19,437 bases of DNA, taken from Pleurotus ostreatus/Saccharomyces cerevisiae fusant. Taxonomy: Eukaryota > Opisthokonta. Location: positions 1 through 19,437 of the forward strand of contig JAMQCK010000595.1 of NCBI GenBank assembly GCA_024196135.1, in the 5' to 3' direction. Below the pieces are notes generated by a model. It was given only the letters and a program-made list of their open reading frames with translations, searched no databases and was not told the origin of the DNA. Positions 1 to 9,031 of the stretch are shown piece after piece. The number at the start of each line of letters is the position of its first letter. The stretch's first letter is position 1. A program made the translations under genes and the position numbers.

Positions 1-321
1 AATGTCGTCTTCAAGCAGATAGGCCCTGCCCTCATCAAGCAGGACCAGGCGGAGGCCAAGAGCAATGTCGATACGCGACTGTCCTTCATTCAGGCCGAGA
101 TGTGCGCGGAAGTCCTGCTGATCCTGATTCTGCTGGCTGACGATCTTGAACAGAAAGCGAGTAGAAGGGCAGTTGAAGGATATCCAGCAAAGACAAGAGA
201 AGAAGAAGGCTGAGGTTCGTGGCTAATTGTGTGCCGTCGACGATATTGCTGAACAACTATATAGATCATCGACATTCAGACAGCTATTCAGCAACAGCAA
301 GCGCAGGCACCCGCGTCGTAG
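1..321 (+). CDS. Prefoldin subunit 6 (3' part)
   Basis: C-terminal 67 residues of a prefoldin beta-type subunit; the N-terminus lies before the window. Exons 1-101, 154-214 and 280-321 (stop TAG 319-321). The reading KQIGPALIKQDQAEAKSNV, then RLSFIQAEIKRVEGQLKDIQ across the first junction, and a Gln-rich end (TAIQQQQAQAPAS) match the beta-hairpin and second coiled-coil helix of subunit 6 (yeast Yke2). Without splicing both introns (52 and 65 bp) the frame shifts away from the family and stops early. The second intron starts GTTCGT, a weaker donor. Known role of the family: one of six subunits of the cytosolic complex that hands nascent actin and tubulin to the chaperonin CCT. Assignment to subunit 6 rests on the conserved stretch only. 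Confidence 0.88.
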
Positions 322-1459
322 ACGTATTCCACATACCGTGATCTTCCTGCTATACCCTGCGACCGCCGCTGGCCTGCATCGCGCGCGGACAACGTTGCTT
401 CACAACTCCAGCACTCCTACGCCCGACTACAAGACAATGCTGGTGGCGAAATCTTGTCGAATCGATGATGTGTACTTGACACGGTCAGGCCATTGAGAAG
501 GCCATAATGCAGCGCGCCGCGGCCTAAATCGCACTGAAATTTAGCATACTCAAGACACGCATTGATCTCCTGCATACCGGGGTACATAATCCAACGCATA
601 CACCTTGATATTCAGCAAGGATGAACAGCGGACAACAACGACGCGTCGAGTAGAAGAAGAGACGCGTCACTGGCCGCAACCCACAAATTCATCCGCGGTT
701 GTGCGCGCCACTGATCTCATTTCGGCATCCCCCGAACTCAAACACAGACAAACCTTCACCTCGTCAGCCCAGGCCATAAACTTCCTTAAGCTTCCACCTT
801 CGGGAGCAATTACCCCGGTTCTCCCATTTGGTCCTGTTCTACCCATCTGCTTCCAGACCTCCTCATCTGCTTCCTGACCTCCGCATCTGCTTCCTGACCT
901 CTCATCTGCTCCTGTCGACGGCAATCTATCCTTCCTGGATACGAGACGGGGCTCTAGCCTTCGGTATCATGCCGCACCGGGACCACAATCATTGAGCGAC
1001 TTGTCCCGAATCGGTCGAACCTTGGACTACGCATCAGTAGGCGCGCTGGTTCACGTCTGCCGTGCACGGCACTGAGGCTCAAATTAGGTGCGCTAGCTCC
1101 GTAGCAGATTCAGCATGAGCCCACTGTACGTAGGCGCCATCCCGCCTTTGGACTGTTATCATCTCTCCCCGAAATATGACCACCTGAACGAGCTGATGAA
1201 TAGCCTTGTTAATCGATATTTTACAACCGCAGATACGTGAGCTCTATGGCATAGCATGTGTCTATGGTCCTTTCTGCTACTTCTCGTCATTCTTACAAAT
1301 ACACGGCACTGCGGAACCCCCTGCATCGACAAGGACCTCCGCGCGGCTGCCCGACGCTCTACTTGGGGGTGTGATCCCTGCGCGACGTGCCACGGCCAAA
1401 GAAGCCCCTGATGAAAGATGTCAGATGCTGCTTGTGAACCCCCTGCTGAGCTCTTCGAC
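322..1459. other. Convergent intergenic region
   Basis: About 1.1 kb between the 3' end of prefoldin 6 (+) and the 3' end of the OYE gene (-). Open frames here (up to 122 codons) show no family motif, no convincing signal peptide and no splice-joined continuation. The only structure I see is the short tandem repeat at 844-916. The stretch probably holds both 3' UTRs. Confidence 0.6.
844..916. repeat. Short tandem repeat, 20-nt unit
   Basis: Three copies, 20, 20 and 19 nt long (844-863, 864-883, 884-902), plus a partial fourth (903-916). Each begins CATCTGCTTCC and the copies differ by one or two bases. The repeat is pyrimidine-rich on the + strand and lies in non-coding DNA between two convergent genes. 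It is a simple minisatellite, with no sign of function. Confidence 0.8.
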
Positions 1460-3042
1460 TCACCACTCAATTTGATGCGCGACGTAGATTTGCGTCCCCA
1501 GATCCTCCGCGAACTGCCAGACCGCACCCGGGTGCTATAATTTGAACGTAAGCAGCCGCTTAAACCAGCGTTGAGTTTCTGTTGCTCACCTTTTGGAAGT
1601 GCTTGCCCACGAGCGCAACGTCCGCGCCCGTGTCCTGAAGGATGTCCTCGGCCTGCTTGCCATTGACAATCCCACCGACAGTGCCAACAAGAATCTTGTC
1701 TCCCAGCGCCGCCTTCACCTCCTTCGCAAACCGCTGCTGCGCCCCCTTCTCGCTCAGGTCCTGCTTCAGCGCAACACCCCCACTGCTAACATCCAACAGA
1801 TCCACGCCGCGCTCCGCAAGCAAGCCCGCCAGCCGGATCGTATCCTCATTCGTCCAGCTCTCCGGGTACTCGTCCTTCTTCGTCTCCACCCTATCGCTCG
1901 CCGACACGCGCAGGAACAGCGGCATACCCTCCGGGATCGCCGCGCGCACGGCCTCGACGACCTCGAGCGTCAGGCGCACGCGGTTCTCGAACGAGCCGCC
2001 GTACGCGTCCGTGCGCTTGTTCGAGATGGGCGAGAGGAAGGACATGAGGAGGTACCCGTGCGCGTTGTGGATCTCGATCACGTCGAAGCCGGCCTTGACC
2101 GCGCGGCGGGCGGCGGCGGCGAATTGGGCGACGATGGTCTTGATGCCGTCGAGGGTGAGCTCGTTCGGGACGGGGTTGACGCCGGGCTCGAAAGGAATGG
2201 GGGAGGGGGCGACGATGGCGTCCGGCCAGCCGCCCTGCTCTTTGGTAGCGACAGCGTTTGCGTGAAGCCAGGGAGCCACAGCGGAGGCCTTGCGTCCGGC
2301 GTGGGCAATCTAGGAAGGGTGAGTAACAAGGCTAATTACTAGCCGTATGTCCACGCACCTGGATGGCGACCTTCTGGTTTTGACCGTGCGCGAAGGTAGT
2401 GAGGCGCTTCAAGGGCTCAATTTGAGAGTCCTCCCAGATACCAACATCGTGCGGGGTGATACGACCCTCAGGAGAGACACCGGCAGCCTCTGCAGAAGTT
2501 GATCAGTCGACTGTGGGGACTGCCCTGCACTGACCACTCACCGATGATGGAGAGACCTGGCCCGCGGCTGATGATACCGCCCACTAAGGAACATGTGAGC
2601 AAAGGAAGTACAAGGGGTCTGGCGCGGCGAGACGCAGAGACATGCCCTGGCAAACGCCATAGCATGCGCAGAAGACGACTTACAATGCGCCAAGTGCCAG
2701 CCATCCGGCTGCGCGTGCCCATTTATCGACGAGTACTGGCAGAGCGGGGAGAGCTGTGTGCGCAAGCACGGTCAGCGATCGACGCGTCGCGAGCAGACGC
2801 GGTACGTCACTCACCCAAACGCGGTTCTGCAATTCAAGATCCCGAATCTTGATCGGAGTGAATAGCCTGCGCGGGGTCCGTCAGTACGCTGCTCCGCCTC
2901 CCCGCCCAAGCGCTCGTACGCACTTCGGAATCGGCTTGCCATCGGGCTGCGGGTTGAGCGCCGTGCCTGCGGGGGGCTCCTGCGCGGGCGTGAAGAAGGG
3001 CACACCGGGGGCGGCCTTGTTCTCGTAGGTCTTGGTGGACAT
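1460..3042 (-). CDS. Old Yellow Enzyme family NADPH:flavin oxidoreductase (YqjM-like)
   Basis: Complete model, 402 aa: exons 3042-2924, 2866-2815, 2753-2684, 2583-2542, 2489-2359, 2309-1590 and 1534-1460 (introns 57, 61, 100, 52, 49, 55 bp). Family role: an FMN-dependent TIM-barrel enzyme that uses NAD(P)H to reduce activated C=C bonds of enals, enones and similar compounds. Visible landmarks are [16 protein letters not shown] (from residue 41), LCQYSS with Cys62 and Tyr64 (the pair typical of class III/YqjM enzymes), IAHAGRKAS (139-147), HNAHGY with His219, His222 and Tyr224, then [11 protein letters not shown]. The first 40 residues form a Pro-rich extension starting MSTKTYENK. Two oddities: the Gly-Arg expected near the FMN phosphate reads Gly-Lys (VALVGKHFQ), and the protein stops at HQIEW, with no Arg at the usual C-terminal arginine-finger place. 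Substrate cannot be told. Confidence 0.93.
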
Positions 3043-4028
3043 GGCGGGCTCGAGGATGGTTGCTAGCTGATAGAGGGTGGGTGGGTTCGATAAGATGGGA
3101 TCGTGAGAGCAGGAGCAGGCACCTACTCGCTACTAAATACGTGCGTTTGACGAAGCGTGGAAGGTGCGAGAAACACACAGTGAAGGCGACGTGTGGTACT
3201 TGGAGGGTTGCGGATAGATGGGGTCTAGGGGCAAGGGGCAACGCCTTGCTGTAGTAAGACGAAGGGATATGCGAAGTATGTCGGACATTGCTAGAGAGAT
3301 CGGAGAGCCTATATGTATCCTTGACGCATCCGCGCGTGAGAAGGATCAAGCGCCTCGAACTTCAGTAAGGCCTATGTCAGGATTTGTGATTTTGTAAGCC
3401 AGGTAAGCCTTCTGGTCAGCAAGGCGTCTGAGAAATACCGCACAACACTTCCGAGACGGAACTGGTGGGAAGGGTGAACGTCTGGCATTCAGAAGACCAC
3501 TTTATTCCGAGTATTCCGAGTACCAAGACGCGGTTATGCGGTTCGAGTTGGAAGCGGGACCACATGGCGCAAGACTCACGCAAGGGAGTGGAAGTTGCCT
3601 TTTTGGGAAATCTGTCTTCAGATCAGTAATGTCACGTGCGCTGAGTCAATGTTGGAGTACACGGCAGCCCTTCTTCGTCTGCAAGTGGACGCTGCTCGCC
3701 AACGACCCGTCGTTACTCTTCCAGACAGCATTCAGAAGCACTCCTCCTCACTTACGCCTGGAAATCTGAGTAGGAATCGCAATCTGGCGAGACCTTTCAA
3801 GTTGCTCGCACATAGATGCGCGTGCAAGGTTTACCTCCAAATTGGCTTTATCACGGGCAGTTGGAGACTACGATTCTGGTATCATCAAATTATAGAGCCA
3901 CAGATATCCCAATCATAATTTACGGCTTCCAACAGTGATTTGTGCCGTACAACACGACCGGTAGGTAACACGCCGCGAATGTCCGTACTCTTTCCATCCC
4001 ATTGTCAACACGTTTTATGGTAGGTAAA
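3043..4028. other. Intergenic region upstream of the OYE gene
   Basis: About 1 kb with the OYE promoter at its left end and the 3' side of the GPI-type protein gene at its right end. It is richer in A+T than the flanking exons. Open frames of 64-107 codons lack recognisable motifs or plausible splice partners. I find no TATA box within 150 bp of the OYE start, and no RNA gene. Confidence 0.5.
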
Positions 4029-4576
4029 TCAGAGCACGACGTATGCGCCGAGGAGGACGCTCGCTGCGGCGGTCGCGAGACCAAAGACTAGGGACCCGGG
4101 TGCCGAAAGCGCAGAGACGGCGCCGTTGCTGCCAGCGGCCGAGGCGGCTGCGCTGGCGGAAGAGCTGACACTGGAGGCCGACGAGTTCGCGCTGGAAGCG
4201 ATGCTGCTCGCCTCGCTCGCCGCCGAGGACGCGGCGTCGCTGGCGGAGCTAGCACTGCCGGAGGCAGCGCTGCTGGCGGTCGATGACGCGCCGCTGACGA
4301 CGCTTCCTGCTCTTGATGTCGCCGAGCTGTAGTAGGAAGAGACTGGGAAGGTGGGTCAGAGTTGGCCGGGGTGGAGACTCAATGGTGCTCACGGTCGCCT
4401 GTTACGCCAGATGCCGCGGCGCTGGTGAGCGAGTTGAAGACGCTGCTGACTGCGGAACCGTCAGTTTAAGACGGTGGACAGGTACCAGAAAACGCACCTT
4501 GGCGCTTCTCCTCCTCAGCAGCGACAGCGGTCGCGGCAAGGGCGGCGACGAGGATGGTCTTGGTGTTGAAGTACAT
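4029..4576 (-). CDS. Small secreted Ser/Ala-rich protein with GPI-type tail
   Basis: 149 aa in three exons: 4576-4498, 4449-4393, 4342-4029 (introns 48 and 50 bp). Signal peptide at residues 1-20 (MYFNTKTILVAALAATAVAA), then EEEKRQ with a Lys-Arg site of the type cut by Kex2 in the Golgi. The middle is almost only Ser, Ala and Gly (from about residue 45 to 125), a likely O-mannosylated stalk. The end is a hydrophobic helix ending LLGAYVVL with no charged residue after it, as in GPI-anchor signals. The second intron uses acceptor CCCAG before 4342; the next CAG (about 4328) breaks the Ser/Ala frame. No enzymatic domain is visible. It is homologous to the + strand gene at 14609-15298 (same N-terminus, same first intron place and phase, same tail). 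A cell-wall or plasma-membrane location is inferred; function is unknown. Confidence 0.8.
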
Positions 4577-4644
4577 GGCGTTAGGAGGGGGGATACGTCG
4601 TTGATGGTTCGGTGAAGAAATAACGCCAGCCAGAGGACCTGCCC

Positions 4645-4651
4645 TTTTATA
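4645..4651 (-). promoter_or_regulatory. TATA box of the GPI-type protein gene
   Basis: TATAAAA on the minus strand, about 70 bp before the ATG at 4576, a usual distance in fungi. Most genes in this window lack such a box, so this one may be strongly or conditionally transcribed. Confidence 0.6.
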
Positions 4652-4655
4652 CCGG

Positions 4656-4679
4656 TCGAGGGGCAAATGACGCCCTCGA
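4656..4679. repeat. Inverted repeat upstream of TATA box
   Basis: Perfect 7-bp arms TCGAGGG (4656-4662) and CCCTCGA (4673-4679) around a 10-nt loop, just upstream of the minus-strand TATA box. This could be a dimer-binding site, but it is short enough to be chance. Confidence 0.35.
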
Positions 4680-4920
4680 TGGCGTAGGCGCCGTCAGGGC
4701 GAGCGAAGAAGACTTGACGTGCGCCGCGAGTACGATGCTGGTCATCAGGCGAGCCTCGCCCCACGTTAGGTGCTGTAGCTTGACGTGCCGTGAGTTTCAT
4801 TAGGCTCGAATCCTGCAGATGATGCGTCCATGGCCGCGTTGGCCCCACAGAGTGGCACATTCAGACCGACGTCCGCGAGGACGCAGAAGGTAATGTCGGT
4901 CTATTACCGCAGGAAAGGTT

Positions 4921-4952
4921 CAGCAGCACGAGGTTTCCAGCAGCACGAGGTT
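4921..4952. repeat. 15-nt direct repeat, two copies
   Basis: CAGCAGCACGAGGTT occurs at 4921-4935 and again at 4938-4952 with two bases between. The copies are identical, which suggests a recent local duplication in non-coding DNA. Confidence 0.75.
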
Positions 4953-5309
4953 AGCGGGCGGAGCCTGCCCTAAGTCCGTTGAGTAGAATCATCCCACGGA
5001 AACGGAGGATTTCCAGGTCAGTGCCACCTGAGAAACGAGGCGAAGATCCATACAAGTAGAGCGGTTATCCTACAAATAGGTCCCAAATCTGCGCGCGTGT
5101 GGGCGCGAGAGGTATCAGACGCAGCCAGCCTCGTTTCTGCGGCATGCACTTCTGGACGACGAAGACGCTGCAGCTGTATGGACGGCGTTTAACAGACTGA
5201 GGGCCAAGAATAAGTCACTGACTCGCCTAAGGGATAAATGGGTTCCGACATGAAGAAGCCTTCCATTCGAGGGACGAAGCAAGAGCGAGCGAGCAGGATG
5301 GGATTCTAC

Positions 5310-5750
5310 TCATAAGGTGACGAGCAAGGCGCCGACGGAAGCGCCTAGTGCCACAGCAGATACGCCAATCAAGAATCCTGTGTATACAGAAAGCGTATCC
5401 TTCGCAAGACCATTATTTGAAGCAATCCTCGCGCCCACTCTATACACTCCGTCGTGACGTGTATTCAAGGCGACACCAGAGGCAGCTGCGCTGGAGTTGG
5501 AATGCGTCAGAGACCACGGCGAGGTCGTGCTTGTCGCAGACATGCGGCACGCCGTGGTGTGTTCAATTTCGTTGAGCGTTCCCAGGACCTCCGTCGTCAG
5601 TGAAGAGGTTTCTGTACTTTCGGTCAAGGAAACAGTCACAACGGATTCATCTAACTTTCGAGACGCACCATCAAGGTCGACCGATATTGGGCTGCAGGTA
5701 GCGCAAGCGATGACCATGAGGAGGGTCATCAGTATAAGTCCATGGTCCAT
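5310..5750 (-). CDS. Small secreted or tail-anchored protein, unknown family
   Basis: 146 aa, single exon. Starts MDHGLILMTLLMVIACATCS, a signal peptide with a likely cut near Cys19/Ser20. The middle is rich in Ser and Thr with Asn-Ser-Ser (a possible N-glycosylation site) near residue 84. The last ~24 residues (from TGFLIGVSAVALG to LVTL) are hydrophobic and end the protein without a charged tail, like a GPI-anchor signal or a C-terminal membrane helix. A TATA-like element lies 55 bp upstream. The neighbour at 4029-4576 is also a small GPI-type protein, but I see no clear similarity beyond general layout. I do not recognise a family. It is unusual here in having no intron; a short spliced variant cannot be excluded. 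Confidence 0.6.
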   Translation of the reverse strand: MDHGLILMTLLMVIACATCSPISVDLDGASRKLDESVVTVSLTESTETSSLTTEVLGTLNEIEHTTACRMSATSTTSPWSLTHSNSSAAASGVALNTRHDGVYRVGARIASNNGLAKDTLSVYTGFLIGVSAVALGASVGALLVTL

Positions 5751-6479
5751 TCTGTTCAGCGAGTGAAAAGAGCGAAGGGTTCATCCCTCAGCTACCAAGC
5801 CCTACTTATACCTGTAAACAGAACAGCGAGGTGAGGTTCCATTCGGAGAGGCGATGAGGGGTGTCGATAGTCTTGTGTGCGCTGCAAAGGGCGTAAAAAC
5901 TTCGCTGTTGCTATTAGATCCTGGATCAGCGCGGCTTTCATGCTGAAAGGCTACCGCTGTTGGAAGAGACAGGGATATTGCTCAGGGAAACAAGAAGGAA
6001 AGGACAGAGCAAGCGCACATTGCACAGGCAATCATGATGACGGAGTACAAGGAGAACATCTGGAAAATGCGAGGCCCGAGGGGATTCGGGAGTTGCCGAA
6101 GGTTCGATTCGCCAGAGAGTAGGTATGTACTCCCAATTTCTCCTCTCGCCCTCACACTGCGAACACTCTACTCACTCGTGACTCTGATTTTCGGCAGCAG
6201 CGCACCTGATATTAGTCGACGATATCGATACCTAGTCAATGAGCGTCTGCATTACAAGGTGGTATGAACAGGTGCGGTACTCCGTCCACCTGTACGAGCG
6301 CCCGGCGTCGTCTGTCTATGTACATCGTAGCGGTGGCTGCATCGCTACCATGCAGCGGCGACCACGCCTCGCCTCGCCTGCTCTACCTCGTGCTCTACAG
6401 TAATCCCCGCTGTGAACTTCCCTCCACGATCCGTCTGGTCCACGATCCGAATGCCTGATGTCCCCTGCAGATGCCCCAA
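5751..6479. other. Intergenic region
   Basis: About 730 bp between the start of the secreted-protein gene (5750) and the stop of the first glycosyltransferase (6480), both on the minus strand. Apart from the TATA-like element I find no supported feature. Short open frames on the + strand (60-80 codons) lack motifs. Confidence 0.5.
5805..5810 (-). promoter_or_regulatory. TATA-like element
   Basis: TATAAG on the minus strand (within GGTATAAGTAG), 55 bp before the ATG at 5750. Position and sequence fit a fungal TATA box and support this as the start of a real transcript. Confidence 0.5.
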
Positions 6480-8858
6480 TCACCACTTGAGCCACTCGCC
6501 ATACATGTTTGGCCGCTCGCCGCGGATGTACGACTCGAAGGTGCGCTTGAGCACGGTTGACCAGTCAAGGTCGCGCTTGTCGTCCGCAGTGGGTTCTGCG
6601 CCGTCTACCGGGGCAGGCATGCCAGTCGCCCGCAGGGCTTCCCGCGCCTGTCGCTCGCCAGCGATGAACCGCTCGCCAAGGTCTGGCCAGTTCCGCGCAG
6701 GGTCGAACGGCTTCCACCTAATGAAGGTCAGCGCCATCCATGTCAAATCAGTGAACCTCGCTCACCAATAATTGTGGAAGTGGTATGAGTATGCGCCCTT
6801 GTAGAAGCCGTCGAAGCCCAGTGCTAATGGTGCACCACCCGACTGGGCTGGCGTCTCGAAGAACTCGGAGAAGCTGCACAACATGTCAGTAGCAACCTCT
6901 TCATTTTCACTAGCGTACTCACTCGGTAAGATAGGGCTGTGGCGGCCGATCGCGCTGGAAGTCTTCCGTGTTCAACCACGCGGAGTCGAAGAGAGCATCC
7001 GGCAGGCGAAGCAACAACGGCTCAAGGTACGCATCCTTGGTGTATCGTGCGACCGTCATCGGGTGGAAGTCCATGTTGTTCTTCAGCGCAGTGCGGAAGA
7101 GGAAGGTGCCAAGCGCGCTTTGCTTGTTAAGCTTCAGCACCGCAGTGTTGTACTTGGGCAAACGCGACCATCGGTAAGCGAACGCGCCCTTCCAGCCCCA
7201 CAGCTCCTCCCAGTCACGAAGGAAGATGGTGTCCGCGTCGAGGTAAATACCGCCGAAGCGATGGCAAAGGACGAAACGTGCCATATCCGACAAGATAACG
7301 CTGAGACGGTCATACGACGATGCAGACTTGGAGCCCAGACGGTTCATCATATCGTCGTCGTCCTTCTTCGCAGCAGACGAGCTGCTCTGCTCTTCCTGCT
7401 TCTTCGGCACCTGCATGACGTGCCCGCCGGAGTTGAAGAGCGAATCCAGGTGGCGCCATTCGTCCTTGAGCTCGGGTACGCCGTCCAGCTGCTCCGTCGT
7501 GTTCCACATCTTGAAGTGGATCACGTCCTTGAAGCGCGGGTGCAGGAAGGGAGCGGCCCAAGGGTTGTCCTTCAATCCATCGAACATTTCGCGCACGACG
7601 TTCGGGTTAGGCACAGACGCTGCAGGTCCCGGGTTGATCCACAACCAGAATTGGGGGCGACATGCCGAGCGGCTTGGGAAGTTGTCGAGGTGTAGGCCAG
7701 TGTTTTGGGTGAAGAGGAAGGAGAGGAGGGCCATGTACGGCTTATCCGTGAAGGGGCCGGTCCAGAACATGTGGAATATACGGGGGTTTTCTGGGTCGCA
7801 CGGTTCCGGAAGGGCGGAGTATGGGTGCTGCTCAACGGGAGGGCGGAGCTTGAGTGATGGCTCCCAGTCCACGCCCCAGCGACGGTTAAGACCACTGTTA
7901 GGATCGCCTTCGCTCGCAAGAGCGGTGATGGGGCTTATCGAGCCGCCGGCATCTGAGCGGGAGACGTTGTAGGTGTCAGGCTGCTCCATGTAGATGTACT
8001 TCCAGTCGTCCATCTCGCCACGTCGCAAGCGCTGGCCGTTATCCAGACCTGCGCCTACGCGGAGGACTTCAAGACAGTCGCGCACGTACTAAATAAAGGA
8101 TGAGAGGGCGCGGTCACGGGGTTGGGGCGATGCGCACCTTGTTCTCGGAGAAGTCGCAGTTGTCCATAACGATGTCAAGGTCAGCGGCGCTGCCGGGGAC
8201 GGGTCGTGGGGGGTAGGCGACATTGGGCGGACGACTTTGGATGTCAAGATAGACGCGCTGCGCGCCAACGCCCTCGGAGTCGGTGGTGGGACGGATTCCG
8301 GGAGGGGCCTTGAACCTGTTGGTCTTGTAGGGGGGTACGCCGGGATTGCGGATGGGCTTGGCGAAGCCGATCTGCTCTGGTACTGGGGAGGGTCAGCTGC
8401 ACGCGACTATCAAAGTCGGAAGGCCACGTACTCGGACGACGGCTGGGATAGTGTCCGCTTGCTACCTCCCACTCCCAGATCTTCTGCAGGTCGCAGCGCG
8501 TGTAGACGAGCGTGGGCGGGTCACCCATGAAGGGGATGCGCGTCGTCGGCCATTGCTTCTCCTTACTGCCATAGCGCTTGCCGAAGGCAAACGCGGTGAG
8601 GAGCAGCGATACGAGGGCGAAGAAGAGAAGGATGGTGCCCGGAATGAGCCCGAAGCGCACGACGAAGAAGTGGTGGGCCCGGAAGGGATTCGGTATAACG
8701 AGGACTCTGCGGGGAAAGGGCAGCGGTATGCGAATGTACGGCGGAGGGGTCTGAGTGCGGCGCTTCGTGAGCTTTTCCGGGAGGGCGGAGGAGAAGAGCG
8801 GGAGTTGTGAGCGGGGCTTTGCGTGGCCATTGCCGGGGTAGTAGATGGACGAGGGCAT
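6480..8858 (-). CDS. DXD glycosyltransferase, GT32-like, type II membrane protein (copy A)
   Basis: 727 aa in five exons: 8858-8432, 8382-8138, 8088-6923, 6873-6766, 6717-6480 (introns 48-49 bp). The ATG at 8858 is the first in frame; the frame stays open upstream but only with TTG. A transmembrane helix at about residues 68-93 (IPGTILLFFALVSLLLTAF) follows a basic cytosolic N-terminus, as in Golgi glycosyltransferases. Next come HYPSRRP, YVRDCLEVLRVGAGLD and RIFHMFWTGPFTDKPY, then the catalytic centre CHRFGGIYLDADTIFLRDWEELWGW, split here as CHRFGGIYL and DADTIF, with the sugar-nucleotide/metal motif Asp-Ala-Asp at 508-510. This resembles the DXD sugar-binding domain of Och1-type transferases. 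A low-complexity Lys/Ser/Asp insertion (about 450-475) is missing from copy B. Donor and acceptor sugars are unknown; surface-glycan synthesis is inferred. Confidence 0.88.
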
Positions 8859-9031
8859 CGCGCCGTCGCCGTCACCGAGTCTGCCGTCGTCGCCGTCCGC
8901 CGTCGTGGTGAGGGTCAAGTTCTAGCACTTCGTCACGCCGCGGCACGACGATCCGATCAGCGTTGGACCCACAACTTGAGTTTCTTACTGCGCAGCACTA
9001 GCGCTGACACGTCTGCCCGCAGTTTACATGT
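8859..9031 (-). promoter_or_regulatory. 173-bp gap between tandem glycosyltransferase genes
   Basis: This short stretch must hold the 3' UTR and polyadenylation site of copy B and the promoter and 5' UTR of copy A, both on the minus strand. I see no TATA box. The first in-frame ATG of copy A is at 8858. Confidence 0.45.

Larger units (their letters stand above)
4577..5309. other. Intergenic region between two secreted-protein genes
   Basis: About 730 bp with the promoter of the gene starting at 4576 on the left and the 3' flank of the gene ending at 5310 on the right. It holds the TATA box, an inverted repeat and a perfect 15-nt direct repeat (4921-4935 and 4938-4952). No supported gene. Confidence 0.5.

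Noticed and set aside
844..916. Repeats that might suggest a CRISPR-like array
   Set aside because: The units abut with no spacers, and the host is clearly a eukaryote; this is a simple tandem repeat.
1593..2342. 249-codon + strand open frame opposite the OYE gene
   Set aside because: It lies antisense to the largest OYE exon, whose motifs are clear. High GC at third positions keeps the opposite strand open.
6061..6125. Possible tRNA T-arm (GGTTCGATTC)
   Set aside because: The five bases on either side of the loop do not pair, and no acceptor or anticodon stem can be drawn around it.
6883..7695. 270-codon + strand open frame
   Set aside because: Antisense shadow of glycosyltransferase A exon 3; no domain or signal of its own.
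8371..8382. Alternative acceptor for glycosyltransferase A exon 2 one CAG further downstream
   Set aside because: Using the earlier acceptor gives IPEQIGF, which aligns with VPKEVGL at the same place in copy B.
8859..8918. Upstream extension of glycosyltransferase A to 8918
   Set aside because: The frame is open but the only start would be TTG; the first ATG is at 8858.
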